A stretch of 64,000 nt of DNA from Channallabes apus. Lineage: Eukaryota; Chordata; Actinopteri; Siluriformes; Clariidae. The DNA lies in contig CM060112.1 of NCBI GenBank assembly GCA_030522415.1, positions 400,001 through 464,000 on the forward strand, given 5' to 3'. The notes beneath the pieces are model-generated. The model was not told the origin of the DNA, ran no database searches, and was given only the letters and a program-made list of their open reading frames with translations. Made by a program: the position numbers and the translations under genes. The stretch's first letter is position 1; each line of letters opens with the position of its first letter. This document shows, one piece after another, positions 11,224-22,165 of this stretch.

Positions 11224-11933
11224 CAATTCAATTCAATTTTATTTATATGGTTTATTTAACGATGGTCATTGTCTCAAAGCAGCTGCACAAAAATGAAAGA
11301 AATGTAAAAAAAAAGTGTTTATGTGTGAGAAAAATGTGTCTAGATAATAATGAGATGAATGAATGATGAATGAAATGTCTCTGATGAGCAAGCCAAGAGT
11401 GACGGCGACGGTGGCAAGGAAAAACTCCCTGAGATGGCATTAGGAAGAAACCTTGAGAGGAACCAGACTCAACAGGGAACCCATCCTCATCTGGGTGATA
11501 ACAGATAGAAATGATATAACATCTTGTGTGTTGTGCAGGTGAAAATTCAATATGACAGAAATTATTTAAATTGACATGAAGACCAGTTCAGCATAGGGAC
11601 GAGTCAGTAGGTGCAGAGGGCAGATGAGGTCTGGATCACTGGGAGCACAGGAGCAGCATGTGTAGCTCCAACCATCATAAAGCTGAATCCAGCTGGAGCT
11701 GCTCCTTCTCTGGATGCCTCAGGAACCTCGCAGGGTCGGCCTTTGTCTACTGAAGCTGGCAAAATCTCCCGATGCCTCGGGATGGGTAGAGAAATACAGA
11801 ACAGATGGGGAGAATTAGCGTAGTTGCCATTCGGGATAGGTGTACTGGAGTATGAGATTATGGGATGAGTTATGTGTATACCAGATTAAAGAGATGCGTC
11901 TTGAGTCTACTTTTAAACTTTTAATCTTGTGGT
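11224..11933 (-). mobile_element. L2 LINE (family B), 5'-truncated copy
   Basis: Reverse complement of the last ORF2 codons and 3' UTR of the L2 at 14324-19414. The frame end ([11 protein letters not shown]) reads backwards near 11880-11925 and the (TTGAA)n tail lies at 11224-11240. ATCTTGT flanks both sides (about 11216-11222 and 11934-11940), a likely short target duplication. Confidence 0.85.
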
Positions 11934-11940
11934 GTTGCCT

Positions 11941-12384
11941 CTGCCTCTGGTAGTGTTGCATCTGCCTCTGGTGCAGTTGTATTTGATCTGGTGGAGTTGC
12001 CTTTAGTGGTGTGTTAAAAAAAAATGTTGTGTCAAGTGTATACCCACGTGGTTTCAGCTTCTACTAAAGTATATAATTTACACAGGGCTTGATTATAATG
12101 AGAGTAGAGGTAAGTTTGTGTCTCTTCTGTATCTCGCCCTATGTGAGCTATCCTTAAACAATGACGTCCTCCTCAGAATAGAGAACACTCTCCCAGTAAG
12201 CTCATCTATCCTCTAATGCTCATATCTCAATCCAACCAGTAATAACAGGTGTGTTCTGAAACTGTGATTCTGTTGTCCAAATAGCAAAACTTCATCTCAA
12301 CTTCCTAGCACTCCCTCAGTCTTTGACCATCATAGAGAATGTGGCTACACAGACCCTTTCATAAATTATTATTTTTTCTTTCAT
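11941..12384. other. No gene recognised
   Basis: Starts with short imperfect repeats of GGTGTTGCCTCTGCCTCT type at 11928-12010; otherwise unassigned. Confidence 0.5.
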
Positions 12385-12450
12385 TTTTGTGAAGCTGCTT
12401 TGAGACAATGACCATTGTTAAAAGCGCTATATAAATAAAATTGAATTGAA
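12385..12450 (+). mobile_element. L2 family B tail fragment
   Basis: Only the last 60-odd bases: the GACAATGACCATTGTT hairpin, GCGCTATATAAATAAA and two TTGAA units. Confidence 0.8.
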
Positions 12451-12544
12451 TATCAGTCTCCCACCTCAAGGTGTCTCCCACCAATCTACATGGTGCCTAA
12501 AGGAGCATTGACACCTTGTGCTCTGGTGGGATGGTCTTCTAAGT

Positions 12545-12640
12545 CATTTTGGTAGCTCAGCGGATAAGACACTGGATTCCTCATAAGGTCATGCGTTCAA
12601 ATCCTGGCACTGCCACTGTGAGGCCCTTAAGCAAAAGACA
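12545..12640 (+). repeat. tRNA-derived SINE head
   Basis: TGGTAGCTCAGCGGATAAG resembles a pol III A box region and GCGTTCAAATCCTGG a B box about 40 bases later. The acceptor stem does not pair, so it is a SINE or tRNA relic rather than a tRNA gene. Confidence 0.5.
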
Positions 12641-13024
12641 CGATGGCTGACAAAAAAGCATCTGGTCATTGCAATAATGCTCTCAAAACTAACATCCACT
12701 GGTGCAAGATCAAACCAAAGCAGCTGCAGAAGCCATGGTCCATCAAGCCTCTGCACACTCAGAGGGGACATCAACGTCTGCAGGAGAATAACAGCACAGC
12801 ACAACACTGCAGTGTTCACAGTGACTGACTCCCGTCCACCTCCTGACACTGGCTTTCCGATTTAGGTCACAGTTCACTGATGTTCAGACTTGAAGGACAA
12901 GCACCGGAAACAATGAAATAAACTGTTTCTGCTCATTACTGAGTGTAAAATAGTAACACACATAATCAGACAGAGCAGTCTGTGCAAAAAAAAGAAAAAA
13001 GAAACAAAAAATGAAATAATGGTC
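12641..13024. other. No gene recognised
   Basis: Two overlapping 60-codon open frames at 12643-12865 have no recognisable content. Simple A-rich sequence precedes the L2 copy. Confidence 0.5.
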
Positions 13025-13025
13025 T

Positions 13026-14229
13026 AAAACTAGTTCATGCTTTTATCACTTCTAGGTTGGACTATTGTAATGCCTTACTGTCTGGTTGTTCAGTTAGGTG
13101 CATAAACAAGCTTCAGCTAGTCCAGAATGCAGCAGCGAGAGTCCTCACTAGAACCAGAAGATATGAGCACATCACCCCTATCCTATCTTCACTACATTGG
13201 CTCCCTGTGAAATTTCGCATTGATTTTAAAATACTACTCTTGACATATAAAGCATTAAATGGTCTCGCGCCGCAGTATCTGAGCGAACTGCTAGTGTCTT
13301 ACGATCCGCCACGCCTACTTCGGTCAAAGGATGCAGGCTGCTTATCAGTACCGCGTATTATGAAAACTACAGCTGGGGGCAGAGCTTTTTCTTACAAAGC
13401 CCCAAAATTATGGAATAATCTTCCAAATAGTGTTCGGGACTCAGACACAGTCTCAGTGTTTAAGTCTAGGCTCAAAACCTATTTATTTAGCCAAGCATTT
13501 TTATAAATAGATTAGCCATAAGGTAAAGGAGCAGATCTGGGGGACTCATGGACGTAGAGTATTATGGTGAACTGGTATGTTTAGATGCTGTCTTCCTCAC
13601 TCTCATTTGATCACTCAGGTTTGTTGACGGTGAGGTGATTGTTTGCTTTACATCTCAGTTCCCCCTCATGTTTGTGTTTCCTTCTGGTTCTCCCTTTTAG
13701 TTATGATGTCATAGTTAGTCCTGCCGGAGTCCCTGCATGCACTCTACAGTAAATATACATTCACATTATACTGTACATTATGTGACAGTGACCATACCTA
13801 ACTGTTATCTCTCCTGCTCTCTTTCTCTCTCTCTCTCTGTCGAGCTACACATGTCATCCCTGAGCTGCCAGTGATCCAGACTCCCTCTGCCCTCTGGACC
13901 TGTCTGACCCATCCTGGTTCCCCGCTTCTGGTTGGAGGTCTCGTCGCATGGATGCCCCGTGTGTCTCGTCTGGTGTCTGGGGACGGTTTCACTCTACTAT
14001 GAAGACGGTTCTGGCCTTGACTGATGTTGACAGCTGTTTCTCTGAGGACTTGACTTGGCTGCAGTTGCTCGATAGTTCAGGACTGGAACTTTCTACAAGT
14101 CTATCTGAGTCTCCAATAACTACTGGACTCCATATTAACATCAATTAACATCAACTATTATAGCTGAACTGCCTGCCACCTAACACACTGTATGAATCCA
14201 GATAATTTCCTGCTATCTGTTTCACCCAG
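13026..14229 (+). mobile_element. L2 family A copy, left part of a split insertion
   Basis: 5'-truncated L2 that enters near the end of ORF2 and continues through the 3' UTR to TGTTTCACCCAG at 14218-14229, where a SINE interrupts it. It resumes at 19535. It is about 97% like the copy at 41590-42700 by eye. Confidence 0.9.
13027..13506 (+). pseudogene. L2 ORF2 C-terminal end
   Basis: About 160 codons from [20 protein letters not shown] to [13 protein letters not shown] and stop, corresponding to the last part of the 1098-residue protein at 33924-37220. It lies downstream of the reverse transcriptase catalytic core. The frame is open, but without endonuclease and polymerase it has no enzymatic function. 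Truncation at the 5' end is the usual outcome of incomplete reverse transcription. Confidence 0.9.
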
Positions 14230-14323
14230 TTGGTGTTCCCAAATTGCCCGTAGTGTGTGAATGGATGGGTGAATGTGTGTATGTGTGTGTGCCCTGCGAT
14301 GGATTGGCACCCTGTCCAGGTGT
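14230..14323 (+). repeat. SINE (AATG tail family), left half
   Basis: Begins TTCCCAAATTGCCCGTAG near 14235 and continues to CCCTGTCCAGG, as in the longer copy at 39225-39591 (minus). The duplicated target TGTTTCACCCAG at 14218-14229 recurs at 19523-19534, so the SINE landed in the older L2. It is cut here by the L2 at 14324. Confidence 0.85.
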
Positions 14324-14652
14324 TAATACACGATACTCGGCTGACGTCACTTCCTCCGTACGAGGACACTGAGAAGCTGCTTTTTTCCGAGCTCCACCAT
14401 ACTGACCAACTTTTAAACTTTTTCGTCCCCTTACGAAGAGTGTACATAAAACGGATAAGTATCTTATAATATATTTACTCGAAACGCGTGTTATATCGTT
14501 AAGTTTTAATTGTTTTGCAGCACACCGCTTTTAGCCGGCATTAGCATCGCTAATTAGCATTAGCATCGCTAGCCCGGCTATCACGTTTGTTTGTTTGTTT
14601 GTAAAGTTTGTTTTCGCTTCCTCACACCGATTATTTTCCGTGTTTAGACACC

Positions 14653-15570
14653 ATGTCGGTTGTGATTCTGCCTCTGAGTGCAGGTGAGGAGACATTGGAG
14701 CTGCACTCGGTGGATTTGGAGGTGGAGGCCGTGGAGAAGCTGATCCGTGAGCTACAGGTGAAGCTGGCCCGGTTACAGCAGCGGAAAGCCACGTTGGAAT
14801 CGACGCAGACCGACACTCACCTGTCCCAGGTAAATTCTCGGCATGAGAATTCTCCTACAACCTCAACCCCGCGTGTTTCTCTGCCCAGGTCCAACACACC
14901 AAGGACGCATCCCGCCCAGTGTTCCTACACCCCGGCGCCGGGATACCACGGACCCTGGATACAGCAGCAGCGGAAGAAGCACGCCAAGCCCCGGGCGAGG
15001 ACCTCTCCACCACCACCACCCGTCTTCGACATCTCGACCCAAAACCGCTTCGCTCCTCTCCGCGAGATGGCACACGACGTCCTGGTCATCGGAGACTCCA
15101 TCGTTCGTCACGTGCGTGCTACCACGGCTAAAGGTAAGGTGCACACACGCTGTTTACCTGGTGCACGTGTTCTTGATGTTGCTGCACAGGTGCCTGCTGC
15201 CCTGAGGAGGAACATTGGAGCTGTGGTTCTTCATGCCGGCACGAACGACACCAGGCTGAGGCAGACGGAGATCCTAAAGAAGGACTTCAGGAGCCTGGTC
15301 GAGAAGGTCCGCAGCACATCACCCACGACAATGATCATCGTATCTGGACCGCTTCCCACATTTCAGCGAGGAATCGAGAAGTTCAGTAGATTATTTGCTT
15401 TTAATGAATGGTTACAATCTTGGTGTCAACAACAGAAATTACGCTTTGTTGATAACTGGAATGTTTTCTGGGAGCGTCCTAGGCTCTATCACACCGATGG
15501 CCTACACCCTAGCAGAGCTGGAGCAGCGGTCCTCTCTGACAACATCTCCAGAACACTACGAACCATCTGA
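14653..15570 (+). CDS. L2 ORF1 protein: coiled coil plus SGNH esterase domain
   Basis: I start at the ATG at 14653 because it sits in CACCATGTCG, a strong vertebrate start context; no upstream in-frame ATG exists. This gives 305 residues. Residues 12-50 have the heptad look of a coiled coil. A proline-rich linker follows (about 66-125). From about 141 comes an SGNH/GDSL hydrolase-like domain: GDSI with Ser149, GTND with Asn198, and DGLHPS with Asp282 and His285. That order matches the catalytic set of the family. ORF1 proteins with an esterase domain are known from CR1/L2 LINEs, including zebrafish L2; the role is thought to be RNA or lipid binding during retrotransposition. The stop is TGA followed by CTG, in frame with ORF2. 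Confidence 0.88.
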   Translation: MSVVILPLSAGEETLELHSVDLEVEAVEKLIRELQVKLARLQQRKATLESTQTDTHLSQVNSRHENSPTTSTPRVSLPRSNTPRTHPAQCSYTPAPGYHGPWIQQQRKKHAKPRARTSPPPPPVFDISTQNRFAPLREMAHDVLVIGDSIVRHVRATTAKGKVHTRCLPGARVLDVAAQVPAALRRNIGAVVLHAGTNDTRLRQTEILKKDFRSLVEKVRSTSPTTMIIVSGPLPTFQRGIEKFSRLFAFNEWLQSWCQQQKLRFVDNWNVFWERPRLYHTDGLHPSRAGAAVLSDNISRTLRTI

Positions 15571-18500
15571 CTGGCGGTAAGTCATACTGTAGATTCCAAA
15601 CATATTAGCCACATCACAACTCACCGTAGTGATAGACGCACACACATAGCTTGTCCTATAGAAACTGTGTCTGTTCCCCGAATACTGAGAAAAAAGAATA
15701 AATTTGTTAAATTTGCCCGAAACAATCTGATAACCATAAAACCAGAAAAAGGCAAAATAAGTAGTCAAAATCCACCTCTAAAGTTTGGACTACTCAACAT
15801 TAGATCCCTTGCGCCTAAAGCACTTATTGTTAATGAAATTATCTCAGATTATTGCCTTGACGCACTCTGTCTCACTGAAACCTGGCTTAAACCAAATGAA
15901 TATTTTGGTCTGAATGAGTCTACTCCGTCAGGATATTTCTATAAGCACGAGCCCCGTCTAATTGGTCGCGGCGGTGGTGTCGCCACTATCTACAATGATG
16001 TACTCACTGTTACCCAGAAAATAAGGCCCAGGTTTAATTCATTTGAAGTGCTTATCATTAATGTTGCACTAAATGAAATACGTAATAAACCCTTGCTATA
16101 TTTTACCTTGGCCACCGTGTACAGACCCCCGGGGCCATATGGCGATTTTCTTAAAGAATTTGGACATCTGCTATCAGACCTATTGGTTAACTCTGACAAA
16201 GTATTGATAGTAGGAGACTTTAACATTCATGTAGATGATGCTAACGACGCTTTAGCACTCACATTTATGGATTTACTAAATTCCTTTGGGGTTAAGCAAA
16301 ATATAATTGGAGCAACTCACCGCTTTAATCATACGCTAGATTTAATTATATCCCATGGTATAGATGTCTCTAATATAGAGATCATACCTCAAAGTGATGA
16401 TATCACAGATCATCACCTCCTGACATATACTCTACCCGTAGAACAGATTAGCTGTGTCTCCCCACGCTATCAATCTGTTAGAAATATGAATCCCACCACT
16501 AAAGACAGATTCACAAGTAATCTGCAGGATCTGTCCCAATTTCTTATTAGACCCCTAAATGCAGATGATCTAGATGAAGTGACTAGCAGCATGGGCACTA
16601 TTTTTACCAGTACATTAGACACTGTTGCTCCCATCAGATTAAAAAAAGTCAGAGATAAAACATTGGCACCGTGGTACAACAGTCATACTCGCGCCCTAAA
16701 GAGAGCAACCCGTAACCTCGAGCGAAAATGGAGGAAAACTAAATTAGAAGTTTTTCGAATTGCGTATAAAGACAGTATGTGCAGCTATAGACAGGCTCTA
16801 AAAACTGCTAGGACCGAGCATCTTAGCCAACTGATAGCAAGAAACCAAAACAATCCCAGGTTCTTATTTAGTACAGTGGCTCGCTTAACAAAACCTAAGA
16901 TGCCCGCAGAGAGTATCCCATCACAGTTTAGAAGTGAAGACTTTATGGACTTCTTTAATGAAAAAATCAATAATATCAGGAAGAAAATAATGGAGGTTCA
17001 ACCTCTAATAGTATCTCACGATCCAGTTCAGCCTATAGCTTCACATTTAGATTTTCACTGCTTTACAGGTATAGAACAGGAAGAGCTGTATAAACTCATC
17101 ACCTCGGCTAAATCAACAACGTGCCTGTTAGACCCAATCCCAACCAGATTTTTAAAAGAAGTGATGCTTACGGTTGGAGAGCCACTCCTAAACATTATTA
17201 ATTCTTCATTACATCTAGGTCACGTCCCTAAACCTTTCAAGTTAGCAGTTATTAAGCCGCTTCTTAAAAAATCTAATTTGGACGCGAATGAAATAAAAAA
17301 TTACAGACCGTTCTCAAACCTCCCGTTCATATCAAAAATACTAGAAAAAGTAGTATCAGCTCAAATTTGCACATTCTTGCAGGATAACAACATCCTTGAA
17401 GAATTTCAGTCAGGTTTCAGGCCCCATCATAGCACAGAAACTGCACTAGTTAAGATTACAAATGACTTGTTTTTAGCTTCAGACCAAGGCTGCATCTCAT
17501 TGCTAGTCCTGCTCGATCTTAGTGCTGCATTCGACACTATAGATCATAATATTCTCATAGATCGCTTACAAAATTATATAGGCATTCAGGGACAGGCACT
17601 AAAATGGTTTAGATCTTACCTGTCTGATCGCTACCATTTTGTAGATCTAAATGGAGAACCGTGTGGTATAATGCCAGTGAAATATGGGGTCCCACAAGGG
17701 TCAGTTTTAGGACCTCTGTTGTTCTCAATATACATGCTTCCCTTGGGTAACATCATTAGAAGACATGGGATTAGTTTCCATTGTTATGCTGATGATACCC
17801 AATTATATATCTCAACTAAACCAGACGAAATACCTAAGTTGTCTAGATTAACTGAGTGTGTCCAGGACATAAAAGATTGTATGACCAATAACTTTCTTTT
17901 ACTAAATTCAGATAAGACAGAGATATTACTTATTGGCCCAAAAACCAGCACACAACAGCTTTCACAATTCAGCTTGCGCTTAGAAGGATGTACTGTTATT
18001 ACCAGCTCAGCAGTAAAAGATCTGGGAGTAATATTAGACAGTAACTTGTCTTTTGAAAATCACATTTCAAATATCACAAAAACAGCCTTTTTCCATCTTC
18101 GAAATATTGCTAAACTTAGGAACATCTTATCCGTATCTGATGCAGAAAAACTAGTTCATGCATTCATGACCTCCAGACTGGACTATTGTAATGCATTACT
18201 AGGTGGTTGTCCTGCATCCTCAATAAACAAGCTTCAGTTAATCCAAAATGCAGCTGCCAGGGTTCTCACTAGATCCAGAAAATATGATCATATAACCCCA
18301 ATATTATCATCCCTGCACTGGCTACCTGTTCAGTTTAGAATAAATTACAAAATAGTATTACTTACATACAAGGCCTTAAATGGTTTAGCTCCCACATACC
18401 TAACCAGTCTTCTGATACGCTACAATCCACCACGCGCCTTAAGATCACAAAACTCCGGACTTCTGGTAGTTCCCAGAATTTCAAAATCTACAAAAGGGGG

Positions 18501-18627
18501 TAGGGCTTTTTCATATTTAGCTCCAAAGCTTTGGAATAGCCTTCCAGACAGTGTTCGGGGAGCAGACACGGTTTCTCAGTTCAAAAGTAGACTCAAGACG
18601 CATCTTTTTAATCTGGCATACACATAA
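15571..18627 (+). CDS. L2 ORF2 protein: AP endonuclease and reverse transcriptase, intact frame
   Basis: The frame is open from the codon after the ORF1 TGA to 18627 (about 1018 codons) and has no ATG before the endonuclease domain, so it needs readthrough, reinitiation or a non-AUG start (the first in-frame GTG is at 15667). The endonuclease begins near 15781 with GLLNIRSLA, then [24 protein letters not shown] and TDHH. The reverse transcriptase shows [40 protein letters not shown] and the catalytic YADDTQLY at 17785-17808. The protein nicks DNA and copies the element's own RNA from the nick. All key residues look present; NYRPF instead of NYRPI is a minor change. Confidence 0.92.
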   Translation: MAVSHTVDSKHISHITTHRSDRRTHIACPIETVSVPRILRKKNKFVKFARNNLITIKPEKGKISSQNPPLKFGLLNIRSLAPKALIVNEIISDYCLDALCLTETWLKPNEYFGLNESTPSGYFYKHEPRLIGRGGGVATIYNDVLTVTQKIRPRFNSFEVLIINVALNEIRNKPLLYFTLATVYRPPGPYGDFLKEFGHLLSDLLVNSDKVLIVGDFNIHVDDANDALALTFMDLLNSFGVKQNIIGATHRFNHTLDLIISHGIDVSNIEIIPQSDDITDHHLLTYTLPVEQISCVSPRYQSVRNMNPTTKDRFTSNLQDLSQFLIRPLNADDLDEVTSSMGTIFTSTLDTVAPIRLKKVRDKTLAPWYNSHTRALKRATRNLERKWRKTKLEVFRIAYKDSMCSYRQALKTARTEHLSQLIARNQNNPRFLFSTVARLTKPKMPAESIPSQFRSEDFMDFFNEKINNIRKKIMEVQPLIVSHDPVQPIASHLDFHCFTGIEQEELYKLITSAKSTTCLLDPIPTRFLKEVMLTVGEPLLNIINSSLHLGHVPKPFKLAVIKPLLKKSNLDANEIKNYRPFSNLPFISKILEKVVSAQICTFLQDNNILEEFQSGFRPHHSTETALVKITNDLFLASDQGCISLLVLLDLSAAFDTIDHNILIDRLQNYIGIQGQALKWFRSYLSDRYHFVDLNGEPCGIMPVKYGVPQGSVLGPLLFSIYMLPLGNIIRRHGISFHCYADDTQLYISTKPDEIPKLSRLTECVQDIKDCMTNNFLLLNSDKTEILLIGPKTSTQQLSQFSLRLEGCTVITSSAVKDLGVILDSNLSFENHISNITKTAFFHLRNIAKLRNILSVSDAEKLVHAFMTSRLDYCNALLGGCPASSINKLQLIQNAAARVLTRSRKYDHITPILSSLHWLPVQFRINYKIVLLTYKALNGLAPTYLTSLLIRYNPPRALRSQNSGLLVVPRISKSTKGGRAFSYLAPKLWNSLPDSVRGADTVSQFKSRLKTHLFNLAYT

Positions 18628-19414
18628 CTCATCCCATAATCTCATACTCCAGTACACCTATACCGAATGGCAACTACGCTAATTCTCCCCATCTGTTCTG
18701 TATTTCTCTACCCATCCCGAGGCATCGGGAGATTTTGCCAGCTTCAGTAGACAAAGGCCGACCCTGCGAGGTTCCTGAGGCATCCAGAGAAGGACCAGCT
18801 CCAACTGGATTCAGCTTTATGATGGAGCTACACATGCTGCTCCTGTGCTTCCAGTGATCCAGACCTCATCTGCCCTCTGCACCTACTGACTCGTCCCTAT
18901 GCTGAACTGGTCTTCATGACAATTTAAATAATTTCTGTCATATTGAATTTTGACCTGCACAACACACAAGATGTTATATCATTTCTATCTGTTATCGCCC
19001 AAATGAGGATGGGTTCCCTGTTGAGTCTGGTTCCTCTCAAGGTTTCTTCCTAATGCCATCTCAGGGAGTTTTTCCTTGCCACCGTCGCCGTCACCCACGG
19101 CTTGCTCATCAGAGACATTTCATTCATTCATCTCATTATTATCTGCACATTTCTCTCACACATCCACACTTCCAATTATTTTCTTTTCTATAATTATTAT
19201 TATTTGTTTTTATTTATTTATTTTCTATTATAATTTTATTTATTTATTACTTTATATATAATTATTCTATATATATATATATATATATAATATATAATTT
19301 TTTTTTTTTTTTTTTTTTTGTTAGTTAAATTTCTAAAATTTTTGTGAAGCTGCTTTGAGACAATGACCATTGTTAAAAGCGCTATATAAATAAAATTGAA
19401 TTGAATTGAATTGA

Positions 19415-19522
19415 ATACCCTGCCTTGTGCCCGAAAGCCTCCTGGGATAGGCTCCAGGCCCCCCGCGACCCTGATCACAGGTATAAAGATAAAGCGGTAT
19501 AGAAGATGAATGAATGAATGAA
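19415..19522 (+). repeat. SINE (AATG tail family), right half
   Basis: Continues the SINE broken at 14323: ACCCTGCCTTGTGCCC onward, AAAGCGGTATAGAAGATG and a (AATG)n tail, then the target duplication TGTTTCACCCAG at 19523-19534. Confidence 0.85.
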
Positions 19523-19534
19523 TGTTTCACCCAG

Positions 19535-19760
19535 ATGAGGATGGGTTCCCTGTCGAGTCTGGTTCCTCTCAAGGTTTCTTCCTATTACCATCTCAGGGAG
19601 TTTTTCCTTGCCACTGTCGCCCTCGGCTGCTCATCAACATTTTGATTCATACACATTCACATTCCATACAAACTTAAATAATTCTTTTGATTGTGTAAAG
19701 CTGCTTTGCGACAATGTCAATTGTTAAAAGCGCTATACAAATAAATAAAATTGAATTGAA
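19535..19760 (+). mobile_element. L2 family A copy, right part of the split insertion
   Basis: Resumes exactly where 14229 stopped (ATGAGGATGGGTTCCC) and runs to a short (TTGAA)n tail. Confidence 0.9.
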
Positions 19761-19823
19761 ATTTAATATAACAATAGTTATACTTTAATGCTCCTCATGT
19801 CTGAGGCCAAATAATTTGTTATG

Positions 19824-20330
19824 TACAGTAAGTCCCCTACAGTACATAGAAAACATTCCAGCTATAGTACAATGTGCCTTCATGTATGTTCAATTGTGGC
19901 AGTTAGATCACATGTCCGGCGTTCATTGTGACATGCATGCAGTGTGCATCTCAGAATGTCTAGAAGCAACGATAATTGTGTAGCAGTGGCAATGAAGCTG
20001 GTACGGCTAAGAAGTGGCAAGCAATAATGATATAGACAAAGGTGAAAATAATTGAGAGAATGGACCGAAGTGGAAAGACGGCAGACATGGCTTGTTCTTT
20101 TAACATGAATTGTTCAACCATCAGCATTATTCTAAAGAATTCTAAAGAACAAGATCATGGAACATACAGTATTTGTTTTTTACTGTGTATAGCCAATTGT
20201 GCTAGTATCATATCCCAATTACAAGTGGTCCCGACTTACGAACATTCGAATTACGAATTTCCACAGATACAAATGGACTGTGGTTCTACAAACATCTTTT
20301 TCTAGAAAAAGGATACTGTGCTTAGAACAG
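19824..20330 (+). pseudogene. pogo/Tigger-like transposon remnant
   Basis: A CAGTAAGTCCCCTAC end after TA at 19824 resembles pogo-type termini. The frame at 20042-20170 reads KIIERMDRSGKTADMACSFN and STISIILKNS, which looks like the N-terminal CENP-B/psq helix-turn-helix of Tigger/pogo transposases. A second terminal-like block (GTGGTCCCGACTTACGAAC) lies at 20226. No catalytic DDE domain remains. Assigned by motif resemblance only. Confidence 0.5.
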
Positions 20331-20719
20331 AAGAGGACGCTAGCGGTGTCTGTTTGCCGCTTCTCCGGCTGCTGTGTTTCTTTTTGCTCCTTCTTATTGT
20401 TATTTGTAAGTTTATTTCATTTGGAAAGTTTAGTATTTTTATGTTTTATGACTTTTGTATGAACTATTAGAAACCTGAAGGCTGTTTTTCAGCTACTGTT
20501 TTTCTTTTTATCTAGTTTTTACCTTGGGTTTTTTGGGCATTTTTTAGCGCTGCAAAGATGTTGAGTGCGTTTTTTTGCCGTCCACTCTGTTGTCTTGATG
20601 CACTGGGTTTTTTGCGCCTGGTTCACTGCCTCTGCAGTTATTTGACTGCATCTCTGAGTTTGGCGAATAGCTAGCTCTGAAAGTACTTCAGCGACTGGCA
20701 TGAAGTTCACTATCCACTG
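20331..20719. other. No gene recognised
   Basis: T-rich sequence without a supported coding or repeat signal. Confidence 0.45.
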
Positions 20720-20911
20720 CCAGGGGTAGCTCAGTGGTTAAGGCATTGGACTACGGTTTGGAAGATCCCAGGTTCAAACCCCACAACCACCAAGTTGCCA
20801 CTGTTGGGCCCCTGAGCCTCAACTTAACCCTCAACTGCTCAGATGTGTAATGAGATAAAAATGTAAGTCGCTCTGAATAAGAGCGTCTGCCAAATGCCTA
20901 AATGTAAATGT
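20720..20911 (+). repeat. tRNA-derived SINE with TAAGTCGCTCTG body
   Basis: A tRNA-like head (GGGGTAGCTCAGTGGTTAAG, then GGTTCAAACCCC) is followed by a body ending TAAGTCGCTCTGAATAAGAG and an ATGTAA-rich tail. A near-identical copy is at 43731-43930 and a tail fragment at 47936-48040 (minus). Confidence 0.8.
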
Positions 20912-21082
20912 ATCCCACAGTTGTTAAGTCATAACAATTATTCCATTCCAATAGGCATTGCTGCCATAAAAGAATGCAGATTTCTGTGCCGAACATGCTA
21001 TGTCCATAGAAGTTCTCGGCGAAAGTTTGTTTACCATCAGCCTGGCTGCTTCATCTATTCCATCTGTATCCGATGTCACTCA

Positions 21083-21345
21083 TCAGTCTGGTTCCTCTCA
21101 AGGTTTCTTCCTAATGCCATCTCAGGGAGTTTTTCCTTGCCACTGTCGCTGTCAGCCTTGGCTTGCTCATCAGAGACATTTCATTCATCATTCATTCATC
21201 TCATTATTATCTAGACACATTTTTCTCACACACCTCCAAATATTTTCTTTTCTAAAAAATGTTCTTAAATTTTTTATCTCAGCTGCTTTGAGACAATGAC
21301 CATTGTTAAAAGCGCTATATAAATAAAATTGAATTGAATTGAATC
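21083..21345 (+). mobile_element. L2 family B 3' UTR fragment
   Basis: Same sequence as 19026-19407 with a shorter middle, ending in three TTGAA units. Confidence 0.85.
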
Positions 21346-21610
21346 AAACACGTCATCAGAGCAATGATGCTCCAGATGTTTGTAGCTCGGGATACACCCC
21401 GGGAAGCACCGCAAGATTTCTGTCGGACAGCTCAGGAAACTTTCCCGAGACCGCTACTCACGAAGCTGGATAGAAAACATGGAGTGGATCTCAGTGTATA
21501 CGGCCATTACAGAAATATAGTTTGCCAAAAATGTAACTAAATTAAACTTTTTATTTGACATTCACTCAATAATTCTCTCTCAAATAATTCAGTTTTTCAT
21601 AAAATGTCAT
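21346..21610. other. No gene recognised
   Basis: No supported signal. Confidence 0.4.
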
Positions 21611-21950
21611 ATAATGGACAAAGGCTTGGATATTATGTGCATAACAGAAACATGGCATCAGCCCGAGGTCTTTTTAGCACTAAATGAGGCTTGTCCTAGC
21701 TACCTGAAGAAAGCCCAGAACACTGGACGTGGTTCCCTTCCTGTGCCTACGTTGTCTTCATTTGAATGCGTCGTATTTAAAAGTAAACAATACTGCTTAT
21801 TTATCAACCCCTACACCAAACTCAGTGTTTATCTCGGAGATCCAAGATTTTCTTACATTTTTCTGTATCACTTCTTCCAACATTATTCTCGGCTCCCAGA
21901 ACGGAACTCATTCAGAAGTACTTGTATACTAATAATAGTAAGTTAATAAT
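21611..21950 (+). pseudogene. LINE endonuclease domain remnant
   Basis: Frame one reads GLDIMCITETWHQPEVFLAL and NEACPSYLKKAQNTGRG. A second frame continues with FISEIQDFLTFFCITSSNII. The ITETW and TGRG(GG) blocks belong to AP-type LINE endonucleases. The frameshift lies near 21790 and the glycine run is broken. It differs from the L2 and Rex1 copies here, so it is a third LINE family. Confidence 0.6.
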
Positions 21951-22165
21951 GTATATCTTAGAGGTTGTAGCGCAGCCACATAAAAGGGGCATTTTTGTAA
22001 GGGTGGGTATTAAACTAATGATTGTTTAAATGCGAGAGGGTTCCCCCCGATTGCCAGACGAAGTCGATCATGTAATGGGGTCACATGATCCCGTTTAAAA
22101 AGAGACCACGGGGAGAATGAAAAATGGAGAAAATTATGGTTGTTTGGAGCACTGTTTTGTCACCA
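21951..22165. other. Unassigned; shares an 18-base block with 44072
   Basis: GTTGTAGCGCAGCCACAT at 21965-21982 recurs with one change at 44072-44089; both could be ends of an unnamed repeat. Confidence 0.35.

Larger units (their letters stand above)
14324..19414 (+). mobile_element. L2-clade LINE (family B), apparently full length
   Basis: About 5.1 kb: a 5' UTR of about 330 bases, ORF1, a single UGA, ORF2, a 790-base 3' UTR and a (TTGAA)n tail. It lies inside a SINE with very little or no target duplication, as is common for L2/CR1 elements. Both coding blocks are uninterrupted, so this is a candidate active or recently active copy. The 3' UTR includes a long poly-T at 19299-19319 on the plus strand. 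Confidence 0.9.

Noticed and set aside
14843..15205. 120-codon frame and several antisense frames
   Set aside because: Shadows of the L2 ORF1 in GC-rich sequence.
14653..15570. L2 ORF1 as a host lipase or esterase gene
   Set aside because: The SGNH motifs are real, but the coiled coil, the following in-frame ORF2 and the L2 3' end show it is the LINE ORF1.
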